Shown: piece after piece, positions 26,675-32,706 of the stretch | Position numbering within the stretch: position 1 is the first letter of the stretch | Layout of the letters: the number at the start of each line of letters is the position of its first letter | From: a virus | IMG/VR virus record: IMGVR_UViG_3300049215_000776 | Location: 1 to 32,706 of that record | Length of the DNA stretch: 32,706 bases | Direction: 5' to 3' (one strand) | Notes under the pieces: generated by a model | What the model saw: only the letters and a program-made list of their open reading frames with translations | The model's database searches: none | Told to the model about the DNA's origin: nothing | Made by a program: the position numbers and the translations under genes

Positions 26675-26944
26675 TTACCACTGCTCCCACCAAGGGAGCC
26701 CCGCGACGTACGGACCGTCCCCGCGACGGTGTTCCGCCAGCGTCGATTTGCTGGTCTTCTGCGCGCTGGCTTCCCGGATGGCGTCTTCGGTCTCTGCGAT
26801 GGCCTTCCGAATATCGTCAACGGTTCTATATTGCACTTCGCGTCCATCGGGAAAACGCGCGCGTAGCGTCGGATTGCCCAGCGCCATGTACAATGCGTTC
26901 AGGTTCGACGTCAGTTGAGCGACGGTCAACGTGGTAAGCGCCAT
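26675..26944 (-). CDS. Head-tail joining protein, gpW-like
   Basis: An 89-residue protein in the position of lambda gpW, directly after the large terminase. In lambda, gpW plugs the portal channel after packaging and allows tail attachment. Features are an N-terminal helix (LTVAQLTSNLNALYMAL), a beta-hairpin with FPDGREVQYRTVDDI and a second helix RKAIAETEDAIREA, which match the gpW fold, then a short extended tail. The ATG at 26944 shares a base with the terminase stop (TGATG) and follows GGAGGA by about ten bases. A 123-base non-coding gap follows, ahead of two genes that do not look structural. Confidence 0.75.
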   Translation of the reverse strand: MALTTLTVAQLTSNLNALYMALGNPTLRARFPDGREVQYRTVDDIRKAIAETEDAIREASAQKTSKSTLAEHRRGDGPYVAGLPWWEQW

Positions 26945-28839
26945 CAGAACCAATTCCTCCGTGGGACCCAAGGCTCGGGAGTCGTCCGCTCAATGAGCGC
27001 GGGCGGCACGCCTTCCGTCGGCTGCTGCCGATGTTGTTCCTGAGGCGGCATCGCCGGCTTGGGCTCAGCGCGTCGACCACCCGCCATCTGCGCGAACTTG
27101 TCGCAGTGCACACCCAGGCGCAACCCGCTCGCGTACAACGCGTACAGCGCGGCGTAGGCGTACACCCGACAGTCCAAGGCTTCGTTCCGCGCGCCGGCGG
27201 CCTTCTTCCATTCCTGCTTCGGGAAGCCGTTGTGATAGCGCGTGAATTTCTTCTCCGCAGTCAACTGCTCGAAGTACTCCAATTCGCGCCCTAGCGGGAA
27301 ATGGCAGAACCCTGGTCCCGGCTCCCGGATCTTCAGCCGGTCATAGACCGCCGTCTTCGCGGCGTCGACCCCGACCATGAAGAACGGCGTCTGATTCTTC
27401 CGGCTCGGCTTACGCGGCCAGATCGGAGTCTGGCCCGGACGTCCTTTCACAGCGTACACACGGCGCGCGTAGCGATCGCGAGTGAACCGCAGCACCTGCG
27501 CATCCTTGAAACCGCAATCGATCGCCGCCGCAACCACGCGCATGCCCAGGCCGGATTCGTGAATGCACTCGGCGGTGAGCAAGCTCTCCAGGTGATCCCA
27601 CACTTCGTTTCGCATGATGTCGCCGGGGATCACATGATAGGCAATCGACCACGACTCCTCGTCGCGACCCCATCCCACAATCTCCACCTCGAGCCGGTCG
27701 GCCTGTACGTCCACGCCGGCGGTGATCAGCGCGGCTCCATCCGGCGCCTCGGACTCGAACGGTTCGCAGCGGTTCCACAGCGCACGCTCGTCCATGGGTG
27801 TCTCGTGTTTCTCCTCCCACAGTTCGGCGAGGACCGTGTTAACGAACGCCTTGAGTGTCTCCGGCGATTTCTTCGCCGCGAGGAACTCCACCGCGATCGA
27901 TCCCCAACTCCGCTTGGGGGAGATCAACTGCGAGACACGGAATCCCGGAATCGGCGACGAAGGATTCTGCGCGCGATACTCGCCGCTCTCGACCATCCGC
28001 GCTTTCTCGTGATTCGGGACCAGCTCGCGGCACCCGACGCAGCGATACGATGCGTCGTCTGGTTTCCCCTCCGGCCACACAAGTCCAGGCCCGGTTCCGT
28101 CGCCCATCACCAGCACCTGGTATTCTCCGCACTTCGGGCACGGCACGAAGTAATCGCGCTGGTCACTTTCAAGCCACGCAAGTTCGATCCGGCTGATGCC
28201 CTTGATCGTCGGCGTCGACGCCATGACAATCTTCTTGTTGTGCGCGAACTCGGAGGTGCGTTGGATGGCCAGCGATACCGGATCGCCCTCCGTGCCTGCG
28301 CTCGCCGGATAACGATCGATCTCGTCAAGCAACGCATACCGGATCGGCCGCATCGCGAGACCGGACGGCGAGATCGCCCCGGTGAACGTGATGTGTCCTT
28401 CGCCGTTGGCGAGAACTTTATGCAGCGTCGTATTGTTCGAGTCGCGCGACTTCGCGGGCGCGATCTTCCCGCGCAATGCAGGCGTGGCACGGAACATCGG
28501 AGCCACGCGATCCTTCGAGAGCGCCTTCGCGTCTTCAGCGCGCGGCTCGACCACCAGCACCGGCCCCGGATCGACGTCCGCAATGAATCCGATGAAGTTT
28601 AGCAACACCTCGGTCTTCAGAAGCTGAGCCGCCGAGAGCAGCACGACCTGGCGGCAGGGATGCGCCGGGCTGAGCACCTCCATTGGTTCGCGCTGATACG
28701 GTCGCGTATGCCACTGCCCGCGCTCGGCAGCCGCGCCGCCGGTGAGCACACGATTCTCGTCGGCCCACTTCGCGACGGTGATGTCGCGCGGCGGCAGCAT
28801 CGCCGCAGCACCCACTTCGTGAATCGAGAACGGCTGCAT
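26944..28839 (-). CDS. Terminase large subunit, GpA family
   Basis: The packaging ATPase and nuclease that cuts concatemers and pumps DNA through the portal, about 631 residues, like lambda GpA. The ATPase half has a Walker-A-like segment SAAQLLKT near residues 69-76, a Walker B ALLDEID near 169-175 and a coupling motif MASTP near 206-210. A zinc-finger-like pair CPKCG and CVGC lies near 234-270. The nuclease half has the acidic strand ITAGVDVQADRLEVEIVGWG near 372-391 and AAAIDCGFKD further on. The ATG at 28839 lies three bases after the small-subunit stop. A TTG at 28845 overlapping that stop (TTGA) is an alternative start. The stop overlaps the next gene as TGATG. Confidence 0.93.
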   Translation of the reverse strand: MQPFSIHEVGAAAMLPPRDITVAKWADENRVLTGGAAAERGQWHTRPYQREPMEVLSPAHPCRQVVLLSAAQLLKTEVLLNFIGFIADVDPGPVLVVEPRAEDAKALSKDRVAPMFRATPALRGKIAPAKSRDSNNTTLHKVLANGEGHITFTGAISPSGLAMRPIRYALLDEIDRYPASAGTEGDPVSLAIQRTSEFAHNKKIVMASTPTIKGISRIELAWLESDQRDYFVPCPKCGEYQVLVMGDGTGPGLVWPEGKPDDASYRCVGCRELVPNHEKARMVESGEYRAQNPSSPIPGFRVSQLISPKRSWGSIAVEFLAAKKSPETLKAFVNTVLAELWEEKHETPMDERALWNRCEPFESEAPDGAALITAGVDVQADRLEVEIVGWGRDEESWSIAYHVIPGDIMRNEVWDHLESLLTAECIHESGLGMRVVAAAIDCGFKDAQVLRFTRDRYARRVYAVKGRPGQTPIWPRKPSRKNQTPFFMVGVDAAKTAVYDRLKIREPGPGFCHFPLGRELEYFEQLTAEKKFTRYHNGFPKQEWKKAAGARNEALDCRVYAYAALYALYASGLRLGVHCDKFAQMAGGRRAEPKPAMPPQEQHRQQPTEGVPPALIERTTPEPWVPRRNWF

Positions 28840-28841
28840 CT

Positions 28842-29357
28842 TCAAAGACCCGCGTCCGCGACCGACTTACTCACCTTCCGCAGCAAGGCTGTAATCTCTG
28901 CTCCCAGCATTCGATGAATCGTTTTCTCGTCATCGACCGCCGCCAGCATCGGAGCCAGGCGATCCGGCATCGCCATCAGTCCGTCCTTGACGATCGCGGA
29001 GAACGTCGCCGCGTACTCGGAAGCCCGCGTCGCTTCGATCAACTTCCCGGCGCGCTCCTTATAATCAAGCTCGGCCGTTCGCGCCTGAAAACTCTCCTTG
29101 ACCGCGCGTGCCCGCAAGTAAGCAGTGACCGGATCGCCGCTCGGAGCCGGAGACTCATGCATCGGAAGACGCTCCGGTGGGACAGCTTCACGGATCGTCT
29201 GACCCGCGAACGTGTTCTTCAACCACTCCCGGTTGGCTCGCTCCGCATCGATACTCCCATCCGGGAGCCTCGTGATCCGTTTGGTGGCGATCGCTTTCTG
29301 AACGGCAGTCAAGCTGCATCCGCGCGCCTTCGCGTAAGCCCGTAAAGAGATGCCCAT
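28842..29357 (-). CDS. Terminase small subunit (Nu1-like)
   Basis: A 171-residue DNA-recognition subunit of the packaging motor. The N-terminus (about residues 5-50, GISLRAYAKARGCSLTAVQK, followed by KRITRLPDGSIDAE and REWLKNT) is a winged helix of the kind in lambda Nu1 and excisionases. It would bind the packaging (cos or pac) site. The C-terminal half is helical and would contact the large subunit. The ATG at 29357 is chosen because the in-frame upstream extension (to 29819) runs antisense through the DUF3489 gene and is low-complexity Gly/Leu. The stop TGA is followed within a few bases by the large-subunit start. There is no strong ribosome-binding site at the chosen ATG. Confidence 0.8.
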   Translation of the reverse strand: MGISLRAYAKARGCSLTAVQKAIATKRITRLPDGSIDAERANREWLKNTFAGQTIREAVPPERLPMHESPAPSGDPVTAYLRARAVKESFQARTAELDYKERAGKLIEATRASEYAATFSAIVKDGLMAMPDRLAPMLAAVDDEKTIHRMLGAEITALLRKVSKSVADAGL

Positions 29358-29453
29358 TGGAAGAAAGATTCGCCTTGCTTTACGGTTCAAACGGAGTGAT
29401 GAATCGTGGTGCGCAGAGACGCGCAAGCGATTGAACAGAAAGGGATAACCACC

Positions 29454-29882
29454 ATGAAGAACCACGAAGCTACCGAAACCACCAAAACCGCCGCCGTTGC
29501 GGAACAGGGCGCGCCCGTTGCGCCCGCGAAGGCCGCCTCGAAGAAGGCTGCCACCCAGAAGGAGGGCGCGCCCAAGGGCCAGGAAACCGCCAAGGGTGCC
29601 AAAGCCAAAGCCCCCGCGCCGAAGAAGGCAGCCAAGGCCGCGAAGAAAGCCGCCAAGCCCGAACGCAAGGCTACCGCCCCCCGCGCTGAGAGCAAGGGCG
29701 CGAACATCCTGGACATGATCGCCCGGGCCAAGGGCGCTACCCTCGCCGAGATTATGAAGGCCACCGACTGGCAGGCCCACAGCGTGAGGGGTTTCATTTC
29801 CATCGCCGCCAAGAAGCACAGCATCAATATCGAGTCCTCGAAAAACGAAGCCGGCGACCGCGTCTACCGCGTCGCCAAGTAG
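29454..29882 (+). CDS. DUF3489 protein with histone-tail-like Lys/Ala-rich N-terminus
   Basis: A 142-residue protein. Residues about 10-80 are a low-complexity Ala/Lys/Pro tail (for example KAPAPKKAAKAAKKAAK), like histone H1 tails or bacterial HU-like nucleoid proteins. Residues about 85-140 form a winged-helix-like DUF3489 domain, recognisable by ILDMIARAKGATLAEIMKAT followed by WQAHSVRGFIS. The tail should bind DNA non-specifically and the domain may bind it specifically; both are inference. The ATG at 29454 is preceded by AGAAAGGG about nine bases upstream. An in-frame upstream start at 29406 lacks such a site. It is transcribed away from the terminase genes and ends at a strong hairpin, so it has its own transcription unit. 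Confidence 0.85.
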   Translation: MKNHEATETTKTAAVAEQGAPVAPAKAASKKAATQKEGAPKGQETAKGAKAKAPAPKKAAKAAKKAAKPERKATAPRAESKGANILDMIARAKGATLAEIMKATDWQAHSVRGFISIAAKKHSINIESSKNEAGDRVYRVAK

Positions 29883-29897
29883 AACCTTCCACCTGCC

Positions 29898-30062
29898 TCA
29901 CCAAGCCGCCGCCGGGTTCAACGATCCGGCGGCGGTTTCCGCTTTCAGAATCCTCAGCTCAGCAGACCAGTCCGACAGCGCGAGGCACAGGCCCTGAAGA
30001 TCGGGATGCCCCGATAGGATCAGCGATTCTATTTCCGCAATCTCGCAGTGGCAGCGGGCGAT
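29898..30062 (-). pseudogene. Small gene that has lost its start codon (possible frameshift)
   Basis: Directly after the methyltransferase stop, the same frame stays open for 54 codons and reads IARCHCEIAEIESLILSGH, then PDLQGLCLALSDWSAELRIL, ending at a TGA at 29898-29900. The helical, Leu-rich pattern looks like a genuine small phage protein, yet there is no ATG, GTG or TTG in a useful place. The junction reads GCATGAATCGCC. Removing one A would give ATGATCGCC, an ATGA-overlapped start followed directly by this frame, which is the coupling style used throughout the window. Either a single-base insertion has disabled the gene or the sequence has an error here. Its 3' end overlaps a hairpin. 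Confidence 0.4.
29906..29938 (+). terminator. Strong hairpin, probable terminator between convergent genes
   Basis: CCGCCGCCGG (29906-29915), a 10-base loop, and CCGGCGGCGG (29926-29935) form a perfect 10-bp all-GC stem followed by TTT on the plus strand. It begins 24 bases after the stop of the plus-strand DUF3489 gene and also faces the end of the minus-strand methyltransferase unit. The T-run is short, so termination efficiency is uncertain. Confidence 0.6.
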
Positions 30063-31400
30063 TCATGCCGCGATCCCCACGCGTTCGACTTTTACCTGCT
30101 CGAACGTCCGACCATTGCTATCGAGCGTTGCTTCAAGGCCCGTGAGCCGCTGCCATCGCTCGACCACCACATCGACGTACTTCGGATCAAGCTCCAGTCC
30201 GTAGCAGACGCGCTCAGTCAGCTCCGCCGCAGCGAGCGTGGTGCCGCTGCCGAGGAACGGCTCATACACCAGCTCGCCCTGCTTGGTGTGATTCAGAATC
30301 GGGCGCCGCATCAGCGCGACGGGTTTCTGCGTGGGATGATCGAGCTTCTCCTCGTCCGAGCCACCCATGATGAACTTCGGCGACGGCGAATCCCAGATGG
30401 TGGAATTCTCGCCGGGCTTGCCGTACCACGGCGCGTTCTTCTTTCGGACATACCAACAAGGCTCATGTTGGAACCAGTAGTGCGTGCGCGTCAGCACCGT
30501 GCGGCCCTTGTTCCAGATGATCTGCTGGTGGTGCAGAAACCCGATTCGCAACAAGCCGTCGAGGACCTCGCGCGTGAACTTCGACGCGTGCCAGATGTAG
30601 CCCACCTCGAGGCTCGGCACCAGCGCGAACGCCTCCGACCAGTCAGCGCGCGTGTCGCCAGAGATCTCTGTCTGTGTGTGGCCTTCGGTGCGATGCTTCA
30701 TATAGCTCGACTCGGCAGGTCCGCAACCGTTCAGGCCGGCTCGATCTCGCCACTCGGAATCCAACTCAATTCCGTAAGGCGGGTCTGTGATCATCAGAAA
30801 CGGTTTGCGATCTCCGAGCAACCGGGCGACCGCCTCAGGGCTAGTTGAATCCGCACAGAGGACGCGGTGCTCACCGCAGAGCCACAGGTCGCCAGGTCGG
30901 GTGACCGGCACGACCGGCGGCAACGAAACCAGGTCCTCTTCTCCGCTGGTCTCCTCCTCCGGGAACAGATAGGCGTTCAACTCGTCCTGATCGAACCCGG
31001 TCAACGCCAGATCGAAATTGCTATCCAGTTCCTGGATGCTCTGCAGCTCCGGCCCGATCAGATCCAAATCCCACGTCGCCTCATCGTGGGACCGATTGTC
31101 CATCAGCCGGTACGCCTTCACCTGGCCGGGCGTGAGATCGAGCGCGACGTGAACGGGAACCTCGGTCATTGCCATCGACTGCGCCGCCAGTAGCCGCACG
31201 TGCCCAACGATAATCACACCCTCGGAATCGACCACGATAGGCTGCCGCCACCCGAATGCTCGAATCGACGAAGCGACCTTCTCGACCGCCGACGCAGGAA
31301 TCACCCTGGCGTTGTTCGGATACGGCGTGACGCGGCCAATTGGCCACCACTCGACGGCGAACGCCGAGGACTGCGGTTTGATTTGTTTGGAGCTGCGCAT
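30063..31400 (-). CDS. ParB-like domain fused to a DNA methyltransferase
   Basis: This 445-residue protein combines an N-terminal ParB/sulfiredoxin-like domain (about residues 15-100, with the family motif GHVRLLAA near 66-73) and a C-terminal amino-methyltransferase (N6-adenine or N4-cytosine). The catalytic motif DPPYG is at about 206-210, HPTQKP at 355-360, and the AdoMet-binding motif EPFLGSGTT at 380-388. Motif IV precedes motif I, the order of beta-class enzymes. No restriction endonuclease is adjacent, so it is an orphan methyltransferase, probably protecting phage DNA from host restriction or marking it for packaging or replication. The start chosen is the ATG at 31400; a longer frame begins at 31439 but would run through the direct repeats. 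The stop overlaps an ATG (ATGA) of a dubious small frame. Confidence 0.88.
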   Translation of the reverse strand: MRSSKQIKPQSSAFAVEWWPIGRVTPYPNNARVIPASAVEKVASSIRAFGWRQPIVVDSEGVIIVGHVRLLAAQSMAMTEVPVHVALDLTPGQVKAYRLMDNRSHDEATWDLDLIGPELQSIQELDSNFDLALTGFDQDELNAYLFPEEETSGEEDLVSLPPVVPVTRPGDLWLCGEHRVLCADSTSPEAVARLLGDRKPFLMITDPPYGIELDSEWRDRAGLNGCGPAESSYMKHRTEGHTQTEISGDTRADWSEAFALVPSLEVGYIWHASKFTREVLDGLLRIGFLHHQQIIWNKGRTVLTRTHYWFQHEPCWYVRKKNAPWYGKPGENSTIWDSPSPKFIMGGSDEEKLDHPTQKPVALMRRPILNHTKQGELVYEPFLGSGTTLAAAELTERVCYGLELDPKYVDVVVERWQRLTGLEATLDSNGRTFEQVKVERVGIAA

Positions 31401-31401
31401 A

Positions 31402-31486
31402 GTGACAACTTGGAAGGGGTGACAACCTGGGAAAATCAAGCCCAGTCTCGAAGAATCAGCGATTTAAATGCAGGGTGACAACCTAG
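31402..31486. repeat. Three direct repeats, GTGACAACYTRG, in the methyltransferase leader
   Basis: Plus-strand copies lie at 31402-31413, 31419-31430 and 31475-31486. Two are 17 bases apart and the third is 56 bases further. Read on the minus strand they are CYARGTTGTCAC, and two are followed by CCC. They end immediately before the methyltransferase ATG at 31400, so a regulatory protein (possibly the ParB-like domain of the methyltransferase itself) could bind here. The regulator is inference; the repeats are direct observation. Confidence 0.5.
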
Positions 31487-31500
31487 AAATATGCAACTAA

Positions 31501-31599
31501 CTAGGCAAACTCCGCCGCCATTCGACCCGCGGCCGCCGCCTCCAAAGTCAGGTCCCTGGAATCCAGGCCGGGCATTCGCAAAACCTCGAAGTCGCGCAC
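31501..31599 (-). CDS. Possible very short gene or gene remnant
   Basis: The frame from the GTG at 31599 gives about 32 residues starting MRDFEVLRMPGLDSRDLTLE and ending AAEFA. The frame is open back to a TAG at 31627-31629, adding RPGAKQWCP in front. About three quarters of its codons end in G or C, and the composition (acidic helix, few Arg/Pro runs) is much more protein-like than the competing frames. There is no good ribosome-binding site, so it could be the decayed 3' end of a longer gene. Low confidence. Confidence 0.25.
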   Translation of the reverse strand: MRDFEVLRMPGLDSRDLTLEAAAAGRMAAEFA

Positions 31600-31734
31600 A
31601 GGACACCACTGTTTCGCGCCCGGGCGCTACGTGTCGCGTCGTCTGGCTCCGGGTTGGCTGGTTGGACCTCAGAGTTTCTCGGGCGCACGCCGTGCCGCGA
31701 CGGCTTTCAAACGTGGACTTGGCCGCAACACCAA

Positions 31735-32064
31735 TCATCGTGGCCCCTGAGTCGCCAAGAACGTGTGTCTGCTGGCGCCCTTCCGTCGCCCGATTCCCAG
31801 GGCCACGGCGGGCGAAATCATCGGCAAGTTCGCGAGCTCTGCAAGTTGCGCCAAGCCAGTGCCCGCCGCCCGCTCGTACCAATAGCGCGTCTGGTCCACA
31901 GTCTTCTGCGCGGAGTTGTGCCGATGATCTGATTGAACAAACCGGATCGAGACTCCGGCCTGGACCCACTCGGCCCGTCCCTGCTTTACAAAACGTTGGG
32001 CGCGATTCTTCGAGGTGAATCCGCACCCGGACACCGGGTTTTCGATTCTGATGTTCTTGCGCAT
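31735..32064 (-). CDS. Hypothetical phage protein, 109 residues
   Basis: A small basic protein that starts MRKNIRIENPVSGCGFTS. The N-terminal two thirds (GFTSKNRAQRFVKQGRAEWV, then a beta-like VSIRFV segment) has the regular, charged pattern of a compact folded domain and resembles short conserved phage proteins of unknown function. The C-terminal third is less ordered (AVALGIGRRKGASRHTFLA). No Shine-Dalgarno sequence is obvious, but a promoter-like sequence and an inverted repeat lie just upstream. Its stop overlaps an ATG in another frame (ATGA), but the reading frame that would begin there does not look coding. It sits upstream of the methyltransferase gene on the same strand. No function is assigned. 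Confidence 0.6.
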   Translation of the reverse strand: MRKNIRIENPVSGCGFTSKNRAQRFVKQGRAEWVQAGVSIRFVQSDHRHNSAQKTVDQTRYWYERAAGTGLAQLAELANLPMISPAVALGIGRRKGASRHTFLATQGPR

Positions 32065-32091
32065 AGTTCTGGTGAAGTGCCCAGGTGGGAT

Positions 32092-32107
32092 TGCGGGTAT
32101 GCCCGCA
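32092..32107. promoter_or_regulatory. Perfect inverted repeat in the leader (operator or hairpin)
   Basis: TGCGGG, four bases (TATG), then CCCGCA form a perfect 6-bp dyad. It lies between the candidate promoter (32135-32164) and the ATG at 32064, where a repressor site or a 5'-leader hairpin would sit. No T-run follows it on either strand, so it is not an ordinary intrinsic terminator. Confidence 0.3.
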
Positions 32108-32134
32108 CGGAACGCGTCGCCAGCGTTCTACCCT

Positions 32135-32164
32135 TTGTTAGCACCCCGCGATTTCAGTCGTCAA
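32135..32164 (-). promoter_or_regulatory. Candidate sigma70-type promoter
   Basis: Read on the minus strand, TTGACG (complement of 32159-32164) is followed after 18 bases by TAACAA (complement of 32135-32140), which has TG at the extended -10 position. The -35 box matches consensus at five of six places and the -10 at three of six. Transcription would start roughly 60 bases before the ATG at 32064 and could serve the small gene, the methyltransferase and possibly the packaging genes. Confidence 0.35.
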
Positions 32165-32244
32165 CAGATAAATTCGCTGAGGAGGAAAGGAGACAGCGCT
32201 TCAACATCAAACGCGCGACCGTGGGGCATGCAGGCTATCACCGT

Positions 32245-32706
32245 TTAGGACCAAGCCCGATCCAGGGCTCCCTGCAGCCGTTCGAGCGATGCGGCCGTTC
32301 TCGGACAGACATACTTGTAATTGTTGACCGAGTATCGGGGCGCACCCGGCGCAACAATAGCCCGGATCGCGTGTGCCAGTTCGCCCAGAATATGTTGGGA
32401 GTCTTTGACTACTCTGAACTGCAAGCGAGCATTCCCCAGACTTCCTGAGAAGGTGCCATTATGACGTTTGATCCACTTCGTTACTTCGCTCCCGATTGGG
32501 AGATTCCGGTCTAGCGAGACATCCACTACGTCATCGTTAATGACGTCCGCAAAAACGAGACAGAAGTATGAAAGTAGATCGCCGTCCGCACCGATATCAC
32601 CAGGCCCTCGATCATCCACAGCGAAAATGTGGCCGCTATCGATACGCTTGATCCGCTTATCGGCAAACGCGCCGTACTCGTCGAGTAGTGCCTGCTTCAG
32701 CCTCAT
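32245..32706 (-). CDS. Unrecognised protein, possibly cut by the window edge
   Basis: I do not recognise this 153-residue protein. The ATG occupies the last three bases of the window, so the true start may lie further upstream. It has no signal peptide or membrane segment. The N-terminal half is acidic (for example VDDRGPGDIGADGDLL), and the C-terminal half is more basic with a KWIKRHNGTFSG segment and a Tyr/Asn-rich NNYKY stretch. Its stop is 180 bases upstream of the next gene on the same strand, with a promoter-like sequence between them, so it probably belongs to an earlier transcription unit than the packaging genes. Codon use looks coding. No function is proposed. Confidence 0.5.
   Translation of the reverse strand: MRLKQALLDEYGAFADKRIKRIDSGHIFAVDDRGPGDIGADGDLLSYFCLVFADVINDDVVDVSLDRNLPIGSEVTKWIKRHNGTFSGSLGNARLQFRVVKDSQHILGELAHAIRAIVAPGAPRYSVNNYKYVCPRTAASLERLQGALDRAWS

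Larger units (their letters stand above)
31401..31734 (-). other. Gene-poor stretch upstream of the methyltransferase
   Basis: About 330 bases between two minus-strand genes. It holds three GTGACAACYTRG repeats near its left end and one possible very short gene (31501-31599). Long open frames exist on both strands, but they are rich in Arg, Pro and Gly and look like by-products of high GC. It may be a regulatory leader or the remains of a decayed gene. Confidence 0.4.

Noticed and set aside
27301-28602. A 433-residue plus-strand frame opposite the large terminase
   Set aside because: Arg/His-rich antisense by-product of the terminase gene, with no motif or start signal.
29358-29819. N-terminal extension of the small terminase back to 29819
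   Set aside because: The extension is Gly/Leu-rich low complexity produced by reading the Lys/Ala-rich DUF3489 gene backwards. The natural Nu1-like start is the ATG at 29357.
31436-32026. A 196-residue minus-strand frame upstream of the methyltransferase
   Set aside because: It overlaps the better-supported gene at 31735-32064 in another frame, and its composition (Arg, Gly, Ser runs) is not protein-like.
31933-32448. Plus-strand frame across the right-hand intergenic region with an AGGAGG-like stretch at 32180
   Set aside because: The purine-rich stretch is not followed by a start codon at a workable distance, and the frame is antisense to two minus-strand genes.
1-32706. CRISPR arrays, tRNA or rRNA genes and insertion-sequence ends
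   Set aside because: No regularly spaced repeats, no cloverleaf-like sequence and no transposase or terminal inverted repeats were seen. The only repeats are the short ones listed.

Overview
The window is the late (packaging, head and tail) region of a long-tailed siphovirus-type phage or prophage, read almost entirely from the minus strand. The DNA is GC-rich with GC-rich third codon positions. The host is probably a soil bacterium. The opening of the tail-fibre gene (signal peptide followed by a short 'TIQDTLYNVDGSL' stretch) resembles secreted proteins I associate with Acidobacteriota, but this is an impression from memory. There is no integrase, attachment site, lysis cassette or replication gene, so prophage versus free phage cannot be decided here.

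Layout from right to left along the minus strand. 32706-31400: two unrecognised small genes, a leader with three short direct repeats, then a ParB-domain/DNA-methyltransferase fusion. 29454-29882: a lone plus-strand gene for a Lys/Ala-rich, histone-tail-like DUF3489 protein, ending at a strong hairpin. 29357-26675: small terminase, GpA-type large terminase and a gpW-type joining protein. 25574-21070: zinc-ribbon protein, lambda-type portal, a prohead-protease/major-capsid fusion and a DUF2190 decoration protein. 21067-17996: head-tail attachment and tail-completion proteins, a tail tube protein and two tail-assembly (G/T-like) genes. 16568-104: virion morphogenesis protein, a 1314-residue tape measure, a beta-helix tail fibre, a distal-tail-like protein, a large fused tail hub and a tail-tip protein. 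Most neighbours are separated by a few bases or overlap as ATGA/TGATG/GTGA, which suggests one translationally coupled late operon.

Three slots in this operon hold genes with no recognisable virion role and visibly lower GC. (1) A plus-strand TIR-domain gene lies between the distal-tail and hub genes (8397-9494). (2) A plus-strand orphan gene with its own promoter-like sequence lies between the tail-assembly and morphogenesis genes (16759-17856). (3) A coiled-coil gene plus an MNT/AbiEii-like nucleotidyltransferase lies between gpW and the portal side of the operon (26551-25620). They look like lysogen-expressed 'morons'. The TIR gene and the nucleotidyltransferase pair have features of anti-phage or toxin-antitoxin modules, and they are the best candidates here for an undescribed system.

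Other oddities: a tail fibre with a Sec signal peptide, a reading-frame continuation behind the first tail-assembly gene, and a well-formed small reading frame behind the methyltransferase that lacks a start codon but would gain one by loss of a single base.
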